Shown: positions 33,821 through 42,571, counted from the stretch's first letter. The stretch is 64,000 nucleotides of DNA from Crossiella cryophila (GCF_014204915.1 NZ_JACHMH010000001.1:7775501-7839500), one strand, 5' to 3'. Translations and numbers: made by a program. Notes: generated by a model from the sequence alone, not told the origin.

Positions 33821-34999
33821 GTGCGCACCAGGGTTGGCATCGTCGGCGCCGGACCGGCCGGACTGCTCCTGTCCCACCTGTTGCACCGCAACGGGATCGA
33901 CTCGGTTGTGCTGGAAACCCGCAGCCGCTCCTACATCGAGAAGCGGGTCCGCGCCGGGGTCCTGGAGGCCCCGACCGTGGAACTGTTGCGCGAGGCCGGG
34001 GTGGCCGATCGCCTCGACCGGGAAAGCCTGACCCACCACGGGATCCTGCTGCGCTTCGACGGGGTGGAGCACCGGATCGACTTCGCCGACCTGGTCGGCA
34101 AGGCGGTCACCGTGTACGGACAGCAGGAACTGGTCAAGGACCTGGTCGCCACCAGGGTGCGCGACGGCGGCGACCTGCGCTTCGAGGTGCGGGATGTGAG
34201 CCTGCACGACCTGACCACCGACTCGCCGTGGATCGGCTACACCGACCGGCACGGCAGGCCGCAGGTGCTCGACTGCGAGGTCATCGCCGGCTGCGACGGC
34301 TTCCACGGCGTCACCCGGCAGGCCGCGCCCACGCTGACCGCGCTGGAACACCGCTACCCCTTCGCCTGGCTGGGCATCCTGGCCCGCACGCCCCCGACCC
34401 GCGCCGAGGTGGTCTACGCCGCGCACGACCGGGGTTTCGCACTGGCCAGCATGCGCACCCCCGAGATCAGCAGGCTCTACCTCCAGGTGTCCACAGAGGA
34501 CACTCCGGCGGACTGGCCAGCCGAGCGGATCTGGACCGAGCTGAGCGCCCGGCTGGGCGAGGAGATCCGGCCCGGCGAGATCCTGGAGACCATCAACACC
34601 GACCTGCGGGCCTTCGTCGCCGAACCCATGCGGCACGGGCGGTTGTTCCTGGCCGGGGATGCCGCGCACATCGTGCCGCCCACCGGCGCCAAGGGCCTCA
34701 ACCTGGCCATCGCCGACGTCGCGCTGCTGGCCGATGCCTTCACCGCGTTGCTGGCCGAGAACGACGAGCGCCCCGCCGAGTCCTATTCGGACACCGCGCT
34801 GCGCCGGGTCTGGCGGGCGCAGCGGTTCTCCTCGCTGATGACCGACATGCTGCACCGCTCCCCCGGCGAGGACAGGTTCCAGCGCTACCTCCAGCTCTCC
34901 CAGCTGCACCACACCGTCAGCTCGACCGCCGCGGCGACCAGTCTCGCCGAGGACTATGTCGGACCGCCCTTCGCCCGCACGATCGCCGTGCCGAGTTAG
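33821..34999 (+). CDS. pobA: 4-Hydroxybenzoate 3-monooxygenase (PobA)
   Basis: This 392-residue flavoprotein hydroxylates 4-hydroxybenzoate to protocatechuate. GIVGAGPAGLLLSHLL binds FAD, CDGFHGVTR is the second conserved region, and GDAAHIVPPTGAKGLNLAI is the PobA hallmark. GTG 33821 follows a GGAAAGGGGG stretch. It sits in the middle of an importer operon, between the ATPase and a second binding protein, which links the transporter to an aromatic acid. Confidence 0.94.
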   Translation: MRTRVGIVGAGPAGLLLSHLLHRNGIDSVVLETRSRSYIEKRVRAGVLEAPTVELLREAGVADRLDRESLTHHGILLRFDGVEHRIDFADLVGKAVTVYGQQELVKDLVATRVRDGGDLRFEVRDVSLHDLTTDSPWIGYTDRHGRPQVLDCEVIAGCDGFHGVTRQAAPTLTALEHRYPFAWLGILARTPPTRAEVVYAAHDRGFALASMRTPEISRLYLQVSTEDTPADWPAERIWTELSARLGEEIRPGEILETINTDLRAFVAEPMRHGRLFLAGDAAHIVPPTGAKGLNLAIADVALLADAFTALLAENDERPAESYSDTALRRVWRAQRFSSLMTDMLHRSPGEDRFQRYLQLSQLHHTVSSTAAATSLAEDYVGPPFARTIAVPS

Positions 35000-35010
35000 G
35001 AAAACCCCCG

Positions 35011-36000
35011 ATGAACCCGCGAACCCGCAGACCCCGATCAGTCGCGTTGTTGTTGTCCCTGCTGTTGACCACCGGCTGTGGTGTGTTCAGTGGTGGCGGC
35101 GGCAGCGGGGCGCCGGTGCAGGAACAGCGGATCCGGCTCGGCATCATGCCGGTGGTCGACGTCGCGCCGGTGCACATCGCGCTGTCCAAGGGCTATTTCA
35201 AGGCCGAGGGCCTCAAGGTGGAGCTGACCACCATCCAGGGTGGCGGTCCTGGGGTGCAGGGCATGCTCAAGGACGAGCTGGACTTCACCTTCGGCAACTG
35301 GGTGTCCTTCTTCGCCGCCGAGGCCAAGGGCACCGCCAAGAACGCAGGCGGCATCAAACTGGCCGCGGACGGCTACCAGGCGCGGGCCAACATGTTCCTG
35401 GTGCTCACCGGACCGGACTCGCCGATCCGCGGCCCGAAGGACCTGGCAGGCAAGAAGATCGCCATCAACACCTTCAAGAACATCCTGGAGCTGACCGCGC
35501 GGGCCACCCTGGAGGCCAACAACGTCGACCCGAAATCGGTGACGTTCGTGGAGATGCCGTTCCCGGACATGCAGGCGGCGTTGCAGAGCAAGAAGGTCGA
35601 CGCCGCGTTCATGGTGGAACCCTTCATCAGCAAGGCCGAACGCACCCTGGGCGCGGTCCCGGTGCTGGACGCGGCCAGCGGCCCCACCGCCGACATCCCT
35701 ATCGCCGGGTACGCCACCACCGGGGCCTTCGCCAAGGCCCATCCCAAGGCGGTGGAGGCGTTCCGGCGGGCGCTCAACCGGGGTCAGCAGGACGCGGCCC
35801 GCAAGTCCACTGTGGAATCACTGCTGCCCGGCTTCGCCCAGATCGACGCGGAGACCGCGGCACTGGTGCACTTCGGGGTGTACCCGATCAGCATCGACGC
35901 CACCCGGTTGCAACGGGTCGCCGACCTCATGCGCACCTACGGACTGCTAGAGGCGCCGATGGACATCAAACCAATGCTGCTCGGCGGGAGCCCGGCATGA
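35011..36000 (+). CDS. ABC-transporter substrate-binding lipoprotein, second
   Basis: This 329-residue lipoprotein has a signal RRPRSVALLLSLLLTTGC with the lipobox Cys at TTGC. Its mature part mirrors the first binding protein: LGIMPVVDVAPVHIALSKGY, GKKIAINTFKNILELTARAT, FPDMQAALQSKKVDAAFMVE. The two are paralogues that could give the same permeases two substrates or affinities. It starts 11 bases after pobA, and its stop overlaps the kinase start. Confidence 0.9.
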   Translation: MNPRTRRPRSVALLLSLLLTTGCGVFSGGGGSGAPVQEQRIRLGIMPVVDVAPVHIALSKGYFKAEGLKVELTTIQGGGPGVQGMLKDELDFTFGNWVSFFAAEAKGTAKNAGGIKLAADGYQARANMFLVLTGPDSPIRGPKDLAGKKIAINTFKNILELTARATLEANNVDPKSVTFVEMPFPDMQAALQSKKVDAAFMVEPFISKAERTLGAVPVLDAASGPTADIPIAGYATTGAFAKAHPKAVEAFRRALNRGQQDAARKSTVESLLPGFAQIDAETAALVHFGVYPISIDATRLQRVADLMRTYGLLEAPMDIKPMLLGGSPA

Positions 36001-38594
36001 GCGAGCACGAGAAGCCCAAGTCCCCCAACGGACGTTCGCTGTCACCGCGGAACTGGCCACTGCGCAGCAAACTCGCGGTGGTGCTGCTGGTGCCCGCGCT
36101 GAGCACGGTGACCCTGGCCGGGTTGCGGCTGAGCAGTCAGCTCGGCGACGTGGACCTGTTCGCCAAGGTGCAGCAGGAACTGCAGATCGCGGGCAAGGTG
36201 GTGTCCACCGGGACCGCGCTGCAACGGGAACGCGACGCCGCGGTGTCCTATGTGGCCAGTGGCAGGGCCGCGGGCGGGCCGGAGCACAGCAACCGGATCT
36301 CCGCGGTGGACCTGCAGGTCGGCGAGTTGCGCGCGCTCGGCGCGGCGGCCACCGGGATCGGCGGCGGGGTGCGCGGCTCCTTCGAGGTCGCGCTGGAATC
36401 CCTGGACAAGCTGGGTGCGTTGCGCCGCACCGTGCAGGGCACCAAGTACCCGGTGGGCGCGACCATCACCGGCTACACCCAGATCATGGACTCGCTGACC
36501 CAGGTGCAGCGGGCCGCGACCGCCGGGGTCAACGATCCGGTGCTCACCCCGCTGGCCACCGCGGCCAAGGCCCTGTCCGATGCCAAGGAACAGCTCGCGG
36601 TGCAGAACGCGATCCTGCAGGCCGCGGCCCGCGCCGGGGAGTTCCCGCCCGGTCAGGTCACCGCGCTGCGCTCGGCCCGGTCCCGCTTCGACGCGGCGCT
36701 GGCCGAGTTCGAGAGCACCGCCAGCCTGGCCGACCGGCAGCGCTACCTGGACACCGTCAGCGGACCGCCGGTGGACGGGCTGAACCGGTTGGTGCAGCTG
36801 GCGTTGGTGCAGGCCGATGCCGGGCAGCCGGTGACCATCGACGACATCGAGGTGCTGCGCGACGGGGACCGCACCGTCTCCCTGGTGGCCGAGGTGCTCA
36901 CCAACATCCAGCTCCAGGCGGAGAAATCCGTGGTGACCGTGATCGCGGACGCCCGCGCCGCGGTGTACCGGGACTCCGCGCTGGTCGGGCTGGCCCTGCT
37001 GGCCGCGTTCGCGTTGATGATCATGGTGGCGCGCTGGATGCTGGTGCCGTTGCGCGCGTTGCGTGGTGCGGCACTGGACATCGCGCGGGTGCGACTGCCC
37101 GCGGTGATCAGCCGGATCCGCGCGGAGAAGGACCCGAGGGCCTCGGCGGAGACCGCGGTCGCGCCGGTGCCGGTGCACACCACCGACGAGGTGGGCCAGG
37201 TGGCCCGTGCCTTCGACGTGGTGCACAAGGAGGCGGTGCGGCTCGCGGTGGCGGAGATGGCCTTGCGCGCCAACGTCAACGAGATGTTCACCAACCTGTC
37301 CCGGCGCAGCCAGGAGATGGTGGAACGGCAGATCGACCTGATCGACCGCCTGGAGCAGGAGGAGCTGGACCCCGATCACCTGGCCCGGCTGTTCGAGCTG
37401 GACCACCTGGCCACCCGGATGCGGCGCAACAGCGAGAACCTGCTCGTCCTCTCCGGCACCAGCCCGGAGCGGTGGGTGACCCGGCCGGTGCCGGTGTTCG
37501 AGGTGATCGGCGCGGCACTGTCCGAAGTGGAGGCTTATGCCAGGGTCGAGGTGCTGCCGGTGCCGGACACCCTGATCCAGGGCCGGGTGGTCACCGACCT
37601 CACCCACCTGGTGGCCGAACTGCTGGACAACGCGACCGAGTTCTCCCCGCCCACCACCAAGGTCTCGGTGCGCGCGGTGCAGACCCGCTCCGGCAAACTG
37701 GTGATCAAGATCAGGGACCGCGGCATCGGGATGAGCCAGGAGGACCTTCTCCGGTTCAACGAACGGCTGGCCGCACCACCCGAGGTGGATGTGTCGGTGA
37801 CCCGCGCGATGGGCTTGTTCGTGGTGGGCGAGCTGGCCAAGCGGCACTCGATCACGGTGCAGCTCAAGGACGACGAGTTCGAGGGCGGCACCACCGCGCT
37901 GGTCATCCTGCCCCCGGCGCTGTTGCACAAGGCGGACGCCCCGATCCCCCCGGATCCGTTGCAGCGCAACGGGACCGATGCGAACCCGCTCCCCCGTCCA
38001 CGGGTTCGCATCGGCCGGGGGGACACCACCGTCCGGGCAGGCACCCCGCACCGTGAACTCACGTTGTCCGAGTGGTTCAGCGCCTCCTGCGGCACCGAGG
38101 AACCCAAGGTGCCCGCGCTGCCCGCGCCGCAACGTCCGGTCCGGCCGGAGCAGCCCGCGGTCAGCGTCACCTCGACCTGGGCCTCGCCGGCCGACGACGG
38201 CTGGCAGGCCGCGGCCGCGCTCTCCGCCCCGGCCGAGCACAGCGCGACCGAGGCCGGACTGCCCAAGCGGGTGCCGAAGTCCCTGCTGGTGCCCGGATCC
38301 CCGCAGCGTCGGCACGCCCTGGTGGAGCAACCAGCGTCCCGGCCGGCGCAGGGGCCCAACGCGGAGCAGTTGCGGGACCGGTTCTCCGCCTACCAGCAGG
38401 GTGTCCGGCACGGCCGGGAATCCGCCGACGACCACACCCCGCCGCCGGGCACCTTCGGCGGCGTGATCACCACGGCGGGCACGGGCAACGGCCACCACGC
38501 GTCCGGGATCCCCAGCCAACCCGGCGGTCCCCGGGTCCCCGCGGAGGATCCGCTGGCGGACGACCGAATTCTGGCGAACAAGGAGCGGCAGTGA
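35997..38594 (+). CDS. Histidine-kinase-like protein with NIT sensor domain (CvnA type)
   Basis: This 865-residue membrane protein starts with a helix (LAVVLLVPALSTVTLAGLRL). A nitrate/nitrite-sensor-type extracellular region (about 40-320) follows, with LQRERDAAVSYVASGR. Then come a second membrane helix (LVGLALLAAFALMIMVARWM), a HAMP-like linker, and an ATPase region with NEMFTNLSRRSQEMVERQID, VTDLTHLVAELLDNATEFSP and RDRGIGMSQEDL. The typical phospho-accepting His is replaced by the LSRR/LVERQ type seen in conservon CvnA kinases. The C-terminal 200 residues are Pro/Ala-rich. It overlaps the second lipoprotein and the Roadblock gene. Confidence 0.9.
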   Translation: MSEHEKPKSPNGRSLSPRNWPLRSKLAVVLLVPALSTVTLAGLRLSSQLGDVDLFAKVQQELQIAGKVVSTGTALQRERDAAVSYVASGRAAGGPEHSNRISAVDLQVGELRALGAAATGIGGGVRGSFEVALESLDKLGALRRTVQGTKYPVGATITGYTQIMDSLTQVQRAATAGVNDPVLTPLATAAKALSDAKEQLAVQNAILQAAARAGEFPPGQVTALRSARSRFDAALAEFESTASLADRQRYLDTVSGPPVDGLNRLVQLALVQADAGQPVTIDDIEVLRDGDRTVSLVAEVLTNIQLQAEKSVVTVIADARAAVYRDSALVGLALLAAFALMIMVARWMLVPLRALRGAALDIARVRLPAVISRIRAEKDPRASAETAVAPVPVHTTDEVGQVARAFDVVHKEAVRLAVAEMALRANVNEMFTNLSRRSQEMVERQIDLIDRLEQEELDPDHLARLFELDHLATRMRRNSENLLVLSGTSPERWVTRPVPVFEVIGAALSEVEAYARVEVLPVPDTLIQGRVVTDLTHLVAELLDNATEFSPPTTKVSVRAVQTRSGKLVIKIRDRGIGMSQEDLLRFNERLAAPPEVDVSVTRAMGLFVVGELAKRHSITVQLKDDEFEGGTTALVILPPALLHKADAPIPPDPLQRNGTDANPLPRPRVRIGRGDTTVRAGTPHRELTLSEWFSASCGTEEPKVPALPAPQRPVRPEQPAVSVTSTWASPADDGWQAAAALSAPAEHSATEAGLPKRVPKSLLVPGSPQRRHALVEQPASRPAQGPNAEQLRDRFSAYQQGVRHGRESADDHTPPPGTFGGVITTAGTGNGHHASGIPSQPGGPRVPAEDPLADDRILANKERQ

Positions 38595-39028
38595 GCAGCG
38601 ACACCGAACGGCTGGAAGACTTCCACTGGCTGGTCGACGATTTCGTCAACCGGGCGGCCGGGGTCTCGCACGCGGTGGTGCTCTCCGCCGACGGCCTGAT
38701 GCTGGCCAGCTCCAACCGGCTGCCCGGTCAGCGCGCCCAGCAACTGTCCGCGGTGGTGTCCGGGCTGGTCAGCCTGACCGCGGGCGCGGCGCGGTGTTTC
38801 GAGTCGGGTGAGGTGAAGCAGACCATCGTGGCGATGGAACGCGGCTACCTGTTCCTGATGTCGATCAGCGACGGGTCCTGCCTGGCCGCGCTGGCCGCGC
38901 CGACCTGCGATATCGGCATGGTCGGGTACGCGATGGCACGGCTGGTCGAGCGGGTCGGGCCGCAGCTGACGCCGGAGCTGCGGGCGCAGCTGCACGCGGC
39001 CGCCGCGGTGCCCGCGATGCGCAACTGA
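38591..39028 (+). CDS. Roadblock/LC7-domain protein (CvnB type)
   Basis: This 145-residue protein has the Roadblock fold (FHWLVDDFVNRAAGVSHAVV, LSADGLMLASSNRLPG, YLFLMSISDGSCLAALAAPT). In actinobacterial conservons such proteins act with a CvnA kinase, a DUF742 protein and a small GTPase. Here only the kinase-like and Roadblock genes are present. GTG 38591 overlaps the kinase stop. It is the last gene of the eight-gene operon. Confidence 0.93.
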   Translation: MSSDTERLEDFHWLVDDFVNRAAGVSHAVVLSADGLMLASSNRLPGQRAQQLSAVVSGLVSLTAGAARCFESGEVKQTIVAMERGYLFLMSISDGSCLAALAAPTCDIGMVGYAMARLVERVGPQLTPELRAQLHAAAAVPAMRN

Positions 39029-39045
39029 GCGGGGGTGCCGATTCT

Positions 39046-39077
39046 CGCGTCTCTACCGACCGGTCGGTAGAGACGCG
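39046..39077. repeat. Dispersed palindrome, copy F (exact core, 32-bp stem)
   Basis: An exact CTACCGACCGGTCGGTAG core (39053-39070) has flanks CGCGTCT and AGACGCG, making a 32-bp perfect palindrome. It lies 18 bases after the Roadblock stop and 58 before the DUF427 start. Its flanks differ from copies A and B but still pair, which shows paired-base changes. Confidence 0.88.
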
Positions 39078-39134
39078 TGGAACAAAGCATCCGGATCCGG
39101 GGTTCTGGCCAGGAGAACCCAGTGGAGGTATGTC

Positions 39135-39506
39135 ATGGCGGAGAAGAAGGTCCTGGTACCCGGCCCGGACCACCCGATCACCATCGAGCCGCACCGGGGC
39201 CGGGTGGTGGTGCGGGTCGGGGACACCGTGCTGGCCGACACCAGCGCCGCCCTGACGCTGCGGGAATCCAGCTACCCGGCGGTGCTCTACATCCCGCGCG
39301 CGGACACCAGGGTGGAGCACCTCACCCGCACCGAGCAGTCCACCTACTGCCCGTACAAGGGTGACGCCGCCTACTTCAGCGTGCCCGCGCTCGGCGTGCG
39401 CGGGGAGAACTCGGTGTGGACCTACGAGACCCCGTACCCGGCGGTCGCCGAGATCAAGGAGCACGTGGCCTTCTACACCGACCGCGTGACCATCAGCGAG
39501 TCCTAA
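39135..39506 (+). CDS. DUF427-family protein
   Basis: This 123-residue protein belongs to the DUF427 family. It has HPITIEPHRGRVVVRVGDTV, ALTLRESSYPAVLYIPRAD, TYCPYKGDAAYFSV and NSVWTYETPYPAVAEIKEHV. Its biochemical role is unknown. GGAGG at 39123-39127 precedes the ATG. Its stop interlocks with the convergent TetR gene (CTAA). Confidence 0.9.
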   Translation: MAEKKVLVPGPDHPITIEPHRGRVVVRVGDTVLADTSAALTLRESSYPAVLYIPRADTRVEHLTRTEQSTYCPYKGDAAYFSVPALGVRGENSVWTYETPYPAVAEIKEHVAFYTDRVTISES

Positions 39507-40210
39507 CCGGCCAGGCGGCGCAGCCACTCGCGCAGCAGGTGCGCCTCGCCCTCGCTGAGCCCGGCCGCCGGGTCGCCGTCCAGGGCGGCCAGCAGGGCCA
39601 CCGCCGCACTCGGCACGGTGCCGCCACCCGCGGCGGCGCCGGCCGGGGCGTCGGTGAGCAGGGCGTCGATCACGTTGTCCCGCAACCGATCGGACAGCCC
39701 CAGGTCCCTGGTGGGCTCGGGCTGGGCGATCAGGCTGAGGGCGATGCCCACGTTGGCGGCCACGATCTGCCGGGCCGCCTCCGCCGGGGTCACCCGCAGC
39801 CTGCCCTGCTGGGCGATCCGGCGCAGCAGCTCCAGGAGCATGGCCTCCGCGGCGCCGGTCAGCGCGCACGGGAGGCCGGGTTCGACCTGGCCGTAGAGCA
39901 GCACGTAGAAACCGGGGTGGTCCAGGCCGAACCGGACATGGTTGTCCCAGCCCCGGCGCAGCGCGGTCACCGGATCGCCCTCGGGCACCGGCTGATCGTC
40001 GAGGTACTGGCTGAGGCCGTAGTCGGCGACGCTGTCCAGCAGGCCCTGCTTGCTGCCGAAGTGGTGGTACAGCGTGGGCGCCTGCACCCCGGCCTGTTCG
40101 CAGATCGCCCTGGTGGAGACCTTGCCGTCCGGGGAGGCGTGCAGCAGCTGACCGGCGGCGAGCAGCAGGCGATCCCTGGTGGCGCTGCTCCCCCGCCGCT
40201 TCTCGGTCAT
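39503..40210 (-). CDS. TetR-family regulator
   Basis: This 235-residue TetR protein has LLLAAGQLLHASPDGKVSTR and the recognition segment AICEQAGVQAPTLYHHFGSK. The C-terminal domain resembles TetR_C_33-type sensors by eye only. It starts at ATG 40210. A copy of the dispersed palindrome lies 25 bases upstream, a normal place for an autoregulatory operator. The convergent DUF427 gene is a possible co-regulated neighbour. Confidence 0.9.
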   Translation of the reverse strand: MTEKRRGSSATRDRLLLAAGQLLHASPDGKVSTRAICEQAGVQAPTLYHHFGSKQGLLDSVADYGLSQYLDDQPVPEGDPVTALRRGWDNHVRFGLDHPGFYVLLYGQVEPGLPCALTGAAEAMLLELLRRIAQQGRLRVTPAEAARQIVAANVGIALSLIAQPEPTRDLGLSDRLRDNVIDALLTDAPAGAAAGGGTVPSAAVALLAALDGDPAAGLSEGEAHLLREWLRRLAG

Positions 40211-40234
40211 ATAGCAAGTATAGCGTTTGGCTCT

Positions 40235-40252
40235 CTACCGACCGGTTGGTCA
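40235..40252. repeat. Dispersed palindrome, copy G
   Basis: CTACCGACCGGTTGGTCA has three mismatches to the core. It lies between the epimerase stop codon, which it overlaps, and the TetR start codon. Confidence 0.65.
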
Positions 40253-41107
40253 GGACAGCTCCACGACCGGGTCGGTGTGCCGAGGGGTCCAGCCGAGTTC
40301 GCGGCGGGCCCGCGCACCGCTGACCCGCTGATCCAGCGAGAGCGCCTCGGCGAGCACGCCGAGCTGGGTCTCGACCTGGCCGGGGTCCAGGTTGGCCACG
40401 GTCGCGCCGACCGACTTGGCCACCGCGCCGACGATCTCGGCCTGGGTCGGATAGGTGTCCAGGGTGCCGGCGTAGGTGGCTCCGGCTGGTGCGGACAGGG
40501 CCAGGGCGTACAGCTCGGCGATGTCCTCGACGTGCACCAGCGACCAGTGGTTGCCGCCGTCGCCGATGCACGGCACCGCTCCGGTGATCCGGCCGGGCAC
40601 GGCGAATGCCTGCTCGATGATGCCGCCGCCGTTGCCGTAGACCAGGCCGGGCATGACCAGCACCGGGTGCCCGCCGGAATCGGCGTGCGCGAGCACGATC
40701 CGCTCGTTCTCGGTCCGCCAGGCGGTCAGGCGCGGCGGGCGGTGCGGGGCGGTCTCCTCGGCGATGCCGTCAGTGTCGCCGAAGACCCAGGTGCCGCCGG
40801 TGTGCAGGTACGGGCCGCGCCCGTCGAGTCCGGCCAGCAACGCCTGTGCGGCGGCCAGGTCGATCAGGTGGGTGTCCGCGCTGTAAACCTGCCCGACGTG
40901 GATCACCGCGTCGGCGGCGGAGGCGTTGGCGCGCAACACATCCAGGTCGGTCAGCTCGCCGTGCGCGGGGGTCGCGCCGAGATCGGCGACCAGGGCGGCC
41001 GAGGATTCGCTGCGGGTCAGCGCGGTGACCTGGTGGCCGTGGCCGCGCAGCACGGGGATGAGGTGGCGGCCGAGGTAACCGGAGCCGCCGGTCAGGAAAA
41101 TGTTCAT
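40250..41107 (-). CDS. NAD(P)-binding epimerase/reductase-like protein
   Basis: This 285-residue extended-SDR-type protein starts MNIFLTGGSGYLGRHLIPVL (GxxGxxG dinucleotide site). It contains VIHVGQVYSAD, LHTGGTWVFGDT, PGLVYGNGGGIIEQ and NHWSLVHVEDIAEL. The usual YxxxK is not obvious, so it may be an NmrA/epimerase-like protein with altered chemistry. It is followed 71 bases upstream by the interrupted LysR gene's 3' end, and the two may once have formed a unit. Confidence 0.85.
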   Translation of the reverse strand: MNIFLTGGSGYLGRHLIPVLRGHGHQVTALTRSESSAALVADLGATPAHGELTDLDVLRANASAADAVIHVGQVYSADTHLIDLAAAQALLAGLDGRGPYLHTGGTWVFGDTDGIAEETAPHRPPRLTAWRTENERIVLAHADSGGHPVLVMPGLVYGNGGGIIEQAFAVPGRITGAVPCIGDGGNHWSLVHVEDIAELYALALSAPAGATYAGTLDTYPTQAEIVGAVAKSVGATVANLDPGQVETQLGVLAEALSLDQRVSGARARRELGWTPRHTDPVVELS

Positions 41108-41178
41108 GCCAGCAGTCTGCGTCCGGACGAAGCCGCAGGTCCAAGACCTGTTCCGGCGCCTGTGATGCCCTGCGGGTA

Positions 41179-41970
41179 TCAGACGTCAGCGGCGATGGCG
41201 GCGAACTCGATCAGCAGCGGGTTGCGCCGGGTGCTGTCCCAGGCCAGACAGACCTGGTTGGGCGCGATGTCGGTGATCGGGATGTGGGTGACGTCGGGCC
41301 GCTGGTAGAAGCTGATCGCGGACATCGGCAGCACCACCACGCCGTGCCCGGCGGCCACGTGTTCCAGCTTCTCCTCCATCGTGCGCAGCACCGGTCCCGC
41401 GCTCGCCTGGTCCCGCCATTCCGGCACGGCGGCCGGGGCCTGCAGCAGGTGCTCGCCGGCCAGGTCGGCGATCTCCACCGTCTCCTTGCCCGCCAGCCGG
41501 TGATCGGCGGGCAGCAGCACCGCCCTGGGATCGGTGAACAGGTCCCGGACGGTCAGCCCGGCCGGGTCGATGGGCCTGCGCACGAAGCAGACGTCCACCC
41601 GGCCGTCGTGGATGACCGCGGTCTGCTCGGTCCAATCCACCCGCTGCACGTCCACGGTCAGCTCCGGGTGGCGGCGGCTCAGCTCGCGGACCGCGGCGGT
41701 GACGATCAGGCCGGGCATGAACCCGACGGTGAACCGGTCCCCGCGCGCGGCCCGCCCGACCCGGCGGCGCAACGCCTCCGCGCCGGCCAGCAGCGGCCGG
41801 GCGTCGGCGAGCAGCTGTTCCCCGGCCGGGGTCAGCTCGGTGGCGCGGCGGTCCCGGCGGAACAGCTGGACCTTGAGTTCCTCCTCCAAGGCCCGGATCT
41901 GGCGGGACAGCACGGGTTGGGCGATGTGCAGCGCCTCGGCGGCCCGGCCGAAGTGCAGGTGTTCGGCGAC
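41179..41970 (-). pseudogene. LysR-family regulator, 3' part, split by the integrative element
   Basis: This segment encodes the LysR protein from its 14th codon: AEHLHFGRAAEALHIAQPVL, SRQIRALEEELKVQLFRRDR, then a full effector domain to the stop at 41179. The missing start (13 codons) is found at 52681-52719. Joining the pieces at the shared GT gives an uninterrupted 276-residue LTTR beginning MDVDLRKLRYFVAVAEHLHF. In the present state the frame continues into element DNA to an ATG at 42057, giving a chimeric N-terminus without the first helix of the DNA-binding domain. Function is therefore doubtful. Confidence 0.93.
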
Positions 41971-41990
41971 AACTGTGAAGTTCTTACTGC
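41969..41990. other. attL: element-lysR junction
   Basis: On the plus strand, lysR sequence ends with GTTCGGCG, followed by the putative crossover AC (41969-41970; GT on the minus strand). Then come 11 element bases and the arm TCTTACTGC (41982-41990). The arm is the exact complement of the one found the same distance from the crossover at the other end. Confidence 0.85.
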
Positions 41991-42004
41991 ACTCTTCGTA
42001 CTCG

Positions 42005-42021
42005 CATCTAGCTGCGGAAAC
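42005..42021 (-). promoter_or_regulatory. Repeated regulatory motif near attL (copy 1)
   Basis: GCATCTAGCTGCGGAAA occurs here and, with one change, at 45899-45915 upstream of the XRE/TPR gene. Both face the minus strand. At this end it points toward the split LysR gene. It may be a regulator site or a promoter element of the integrative element. Confidence 0.55.
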
Positions 42022-42095
42022 ACTTCGTGTCTCTGCCCTAGCGCAACACAAGATCATCTATGTCCGGCTAGACGCGTCGCCAGCCGCCGTATGAC

Positions 42096-42317
42096 TCAGA
42101 GCAGCGTGATCCGTTCCGTCTGGTCGCCGTCGCTGATCAGCACCATCTTTCCCTCGACACGATCAGCGCGGTACACGACATCCCCATACGCGACAAGGTG
42201 CCGGACCGCCTCGGTCAGCGTGATGCCTTCCCGCTCCATCACCGCCTGAAGAGCGTCCTCAGTCGCCGGGTTGATGTAGATGGTGATCTTGGTCAGATTG
42301 TGCGCCCCGGTGCTCAC
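42096..42317 (-). CDS. Small ribbon-helix-helix-like protein
   Basis: This 73-residue protein reads KITIYINPATEDALQAVMER followed by EGITLTEAVRHLVAYGDVVY, a beta-strand plus two-helix pattern like ribbon-helix-helix DNA-binding proteins. The GTG at 42317 overlaps the stop of the XRE gene upstream. It is likely a regulator of element genes. No partner toxin is seen. Confidence 0.7.
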   Translation of the reverse strand: MSTGAHNLTKITIYINPATEDALQAVMEREGITLTEAVRHLVAYGDVVYRADRVEGKMVLISDGDQTERITLL

Positions 42318-42571
42318 CAGCTTGGTCCTTTCGACCAGAGAGGATCAGGCCCGATGAGGTAGTCGAGTCGCAGCTTGTGGGCTGCGGACAGGTACAGAAT
42401 CTGTTCCAACGAGGGCGTACGGATGCCGGACTCGATGCGACTCCAGACGGAGTAGCACGATCCCGTACGGCGACCCACTTCCTTGAGGGTCCAGTCACGC
42501 TGCATCCGGAAGCGCTTCAGCCTGGGACCCAGATCGTGCAGTACCTGCTGAACAGCCTTTTCGTTCACCAT
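42314..42571 (-). CDS. XRE-family helix-turn-helix regulator
   Basis: This 85-residue protein is a Cro/CI-type regulator: LKRFRMQRDWTLKEVGRRTG, SCYSVWSRIESGIRTPSLEQ, ILYLSAAHKLRLDYLIG. The ATG at 42571 has AAAGGAG directly upstream. It forms an overlapping three-gene minus-strand unit with the genes on either side and may set the lysogeny-like control of the element. Confidence 0.88.
   Translation of the reverse strand: MVNEKAVQQVLHDLGPRLKRFRMQRDWTLKEVGRRTGSCYSVWSRIESGIRTPSLEQILYLSAAHKLRLDYLIGPDPLWSKGPSW

Noticed and set aside
39029-39506. The DUF427 gene as the missing DUF742 conservon member
   Set aside because: Its sequence matches DUF427 (TYCPYKGDAAYFSV), which is unrelated to DUF742, and no GTPase follows.
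41960-42000. A tRNA gene as the integration target
   Set aside because: No cloverleaf is present at either junction, and the LysR reading frame is rebuilt instead.
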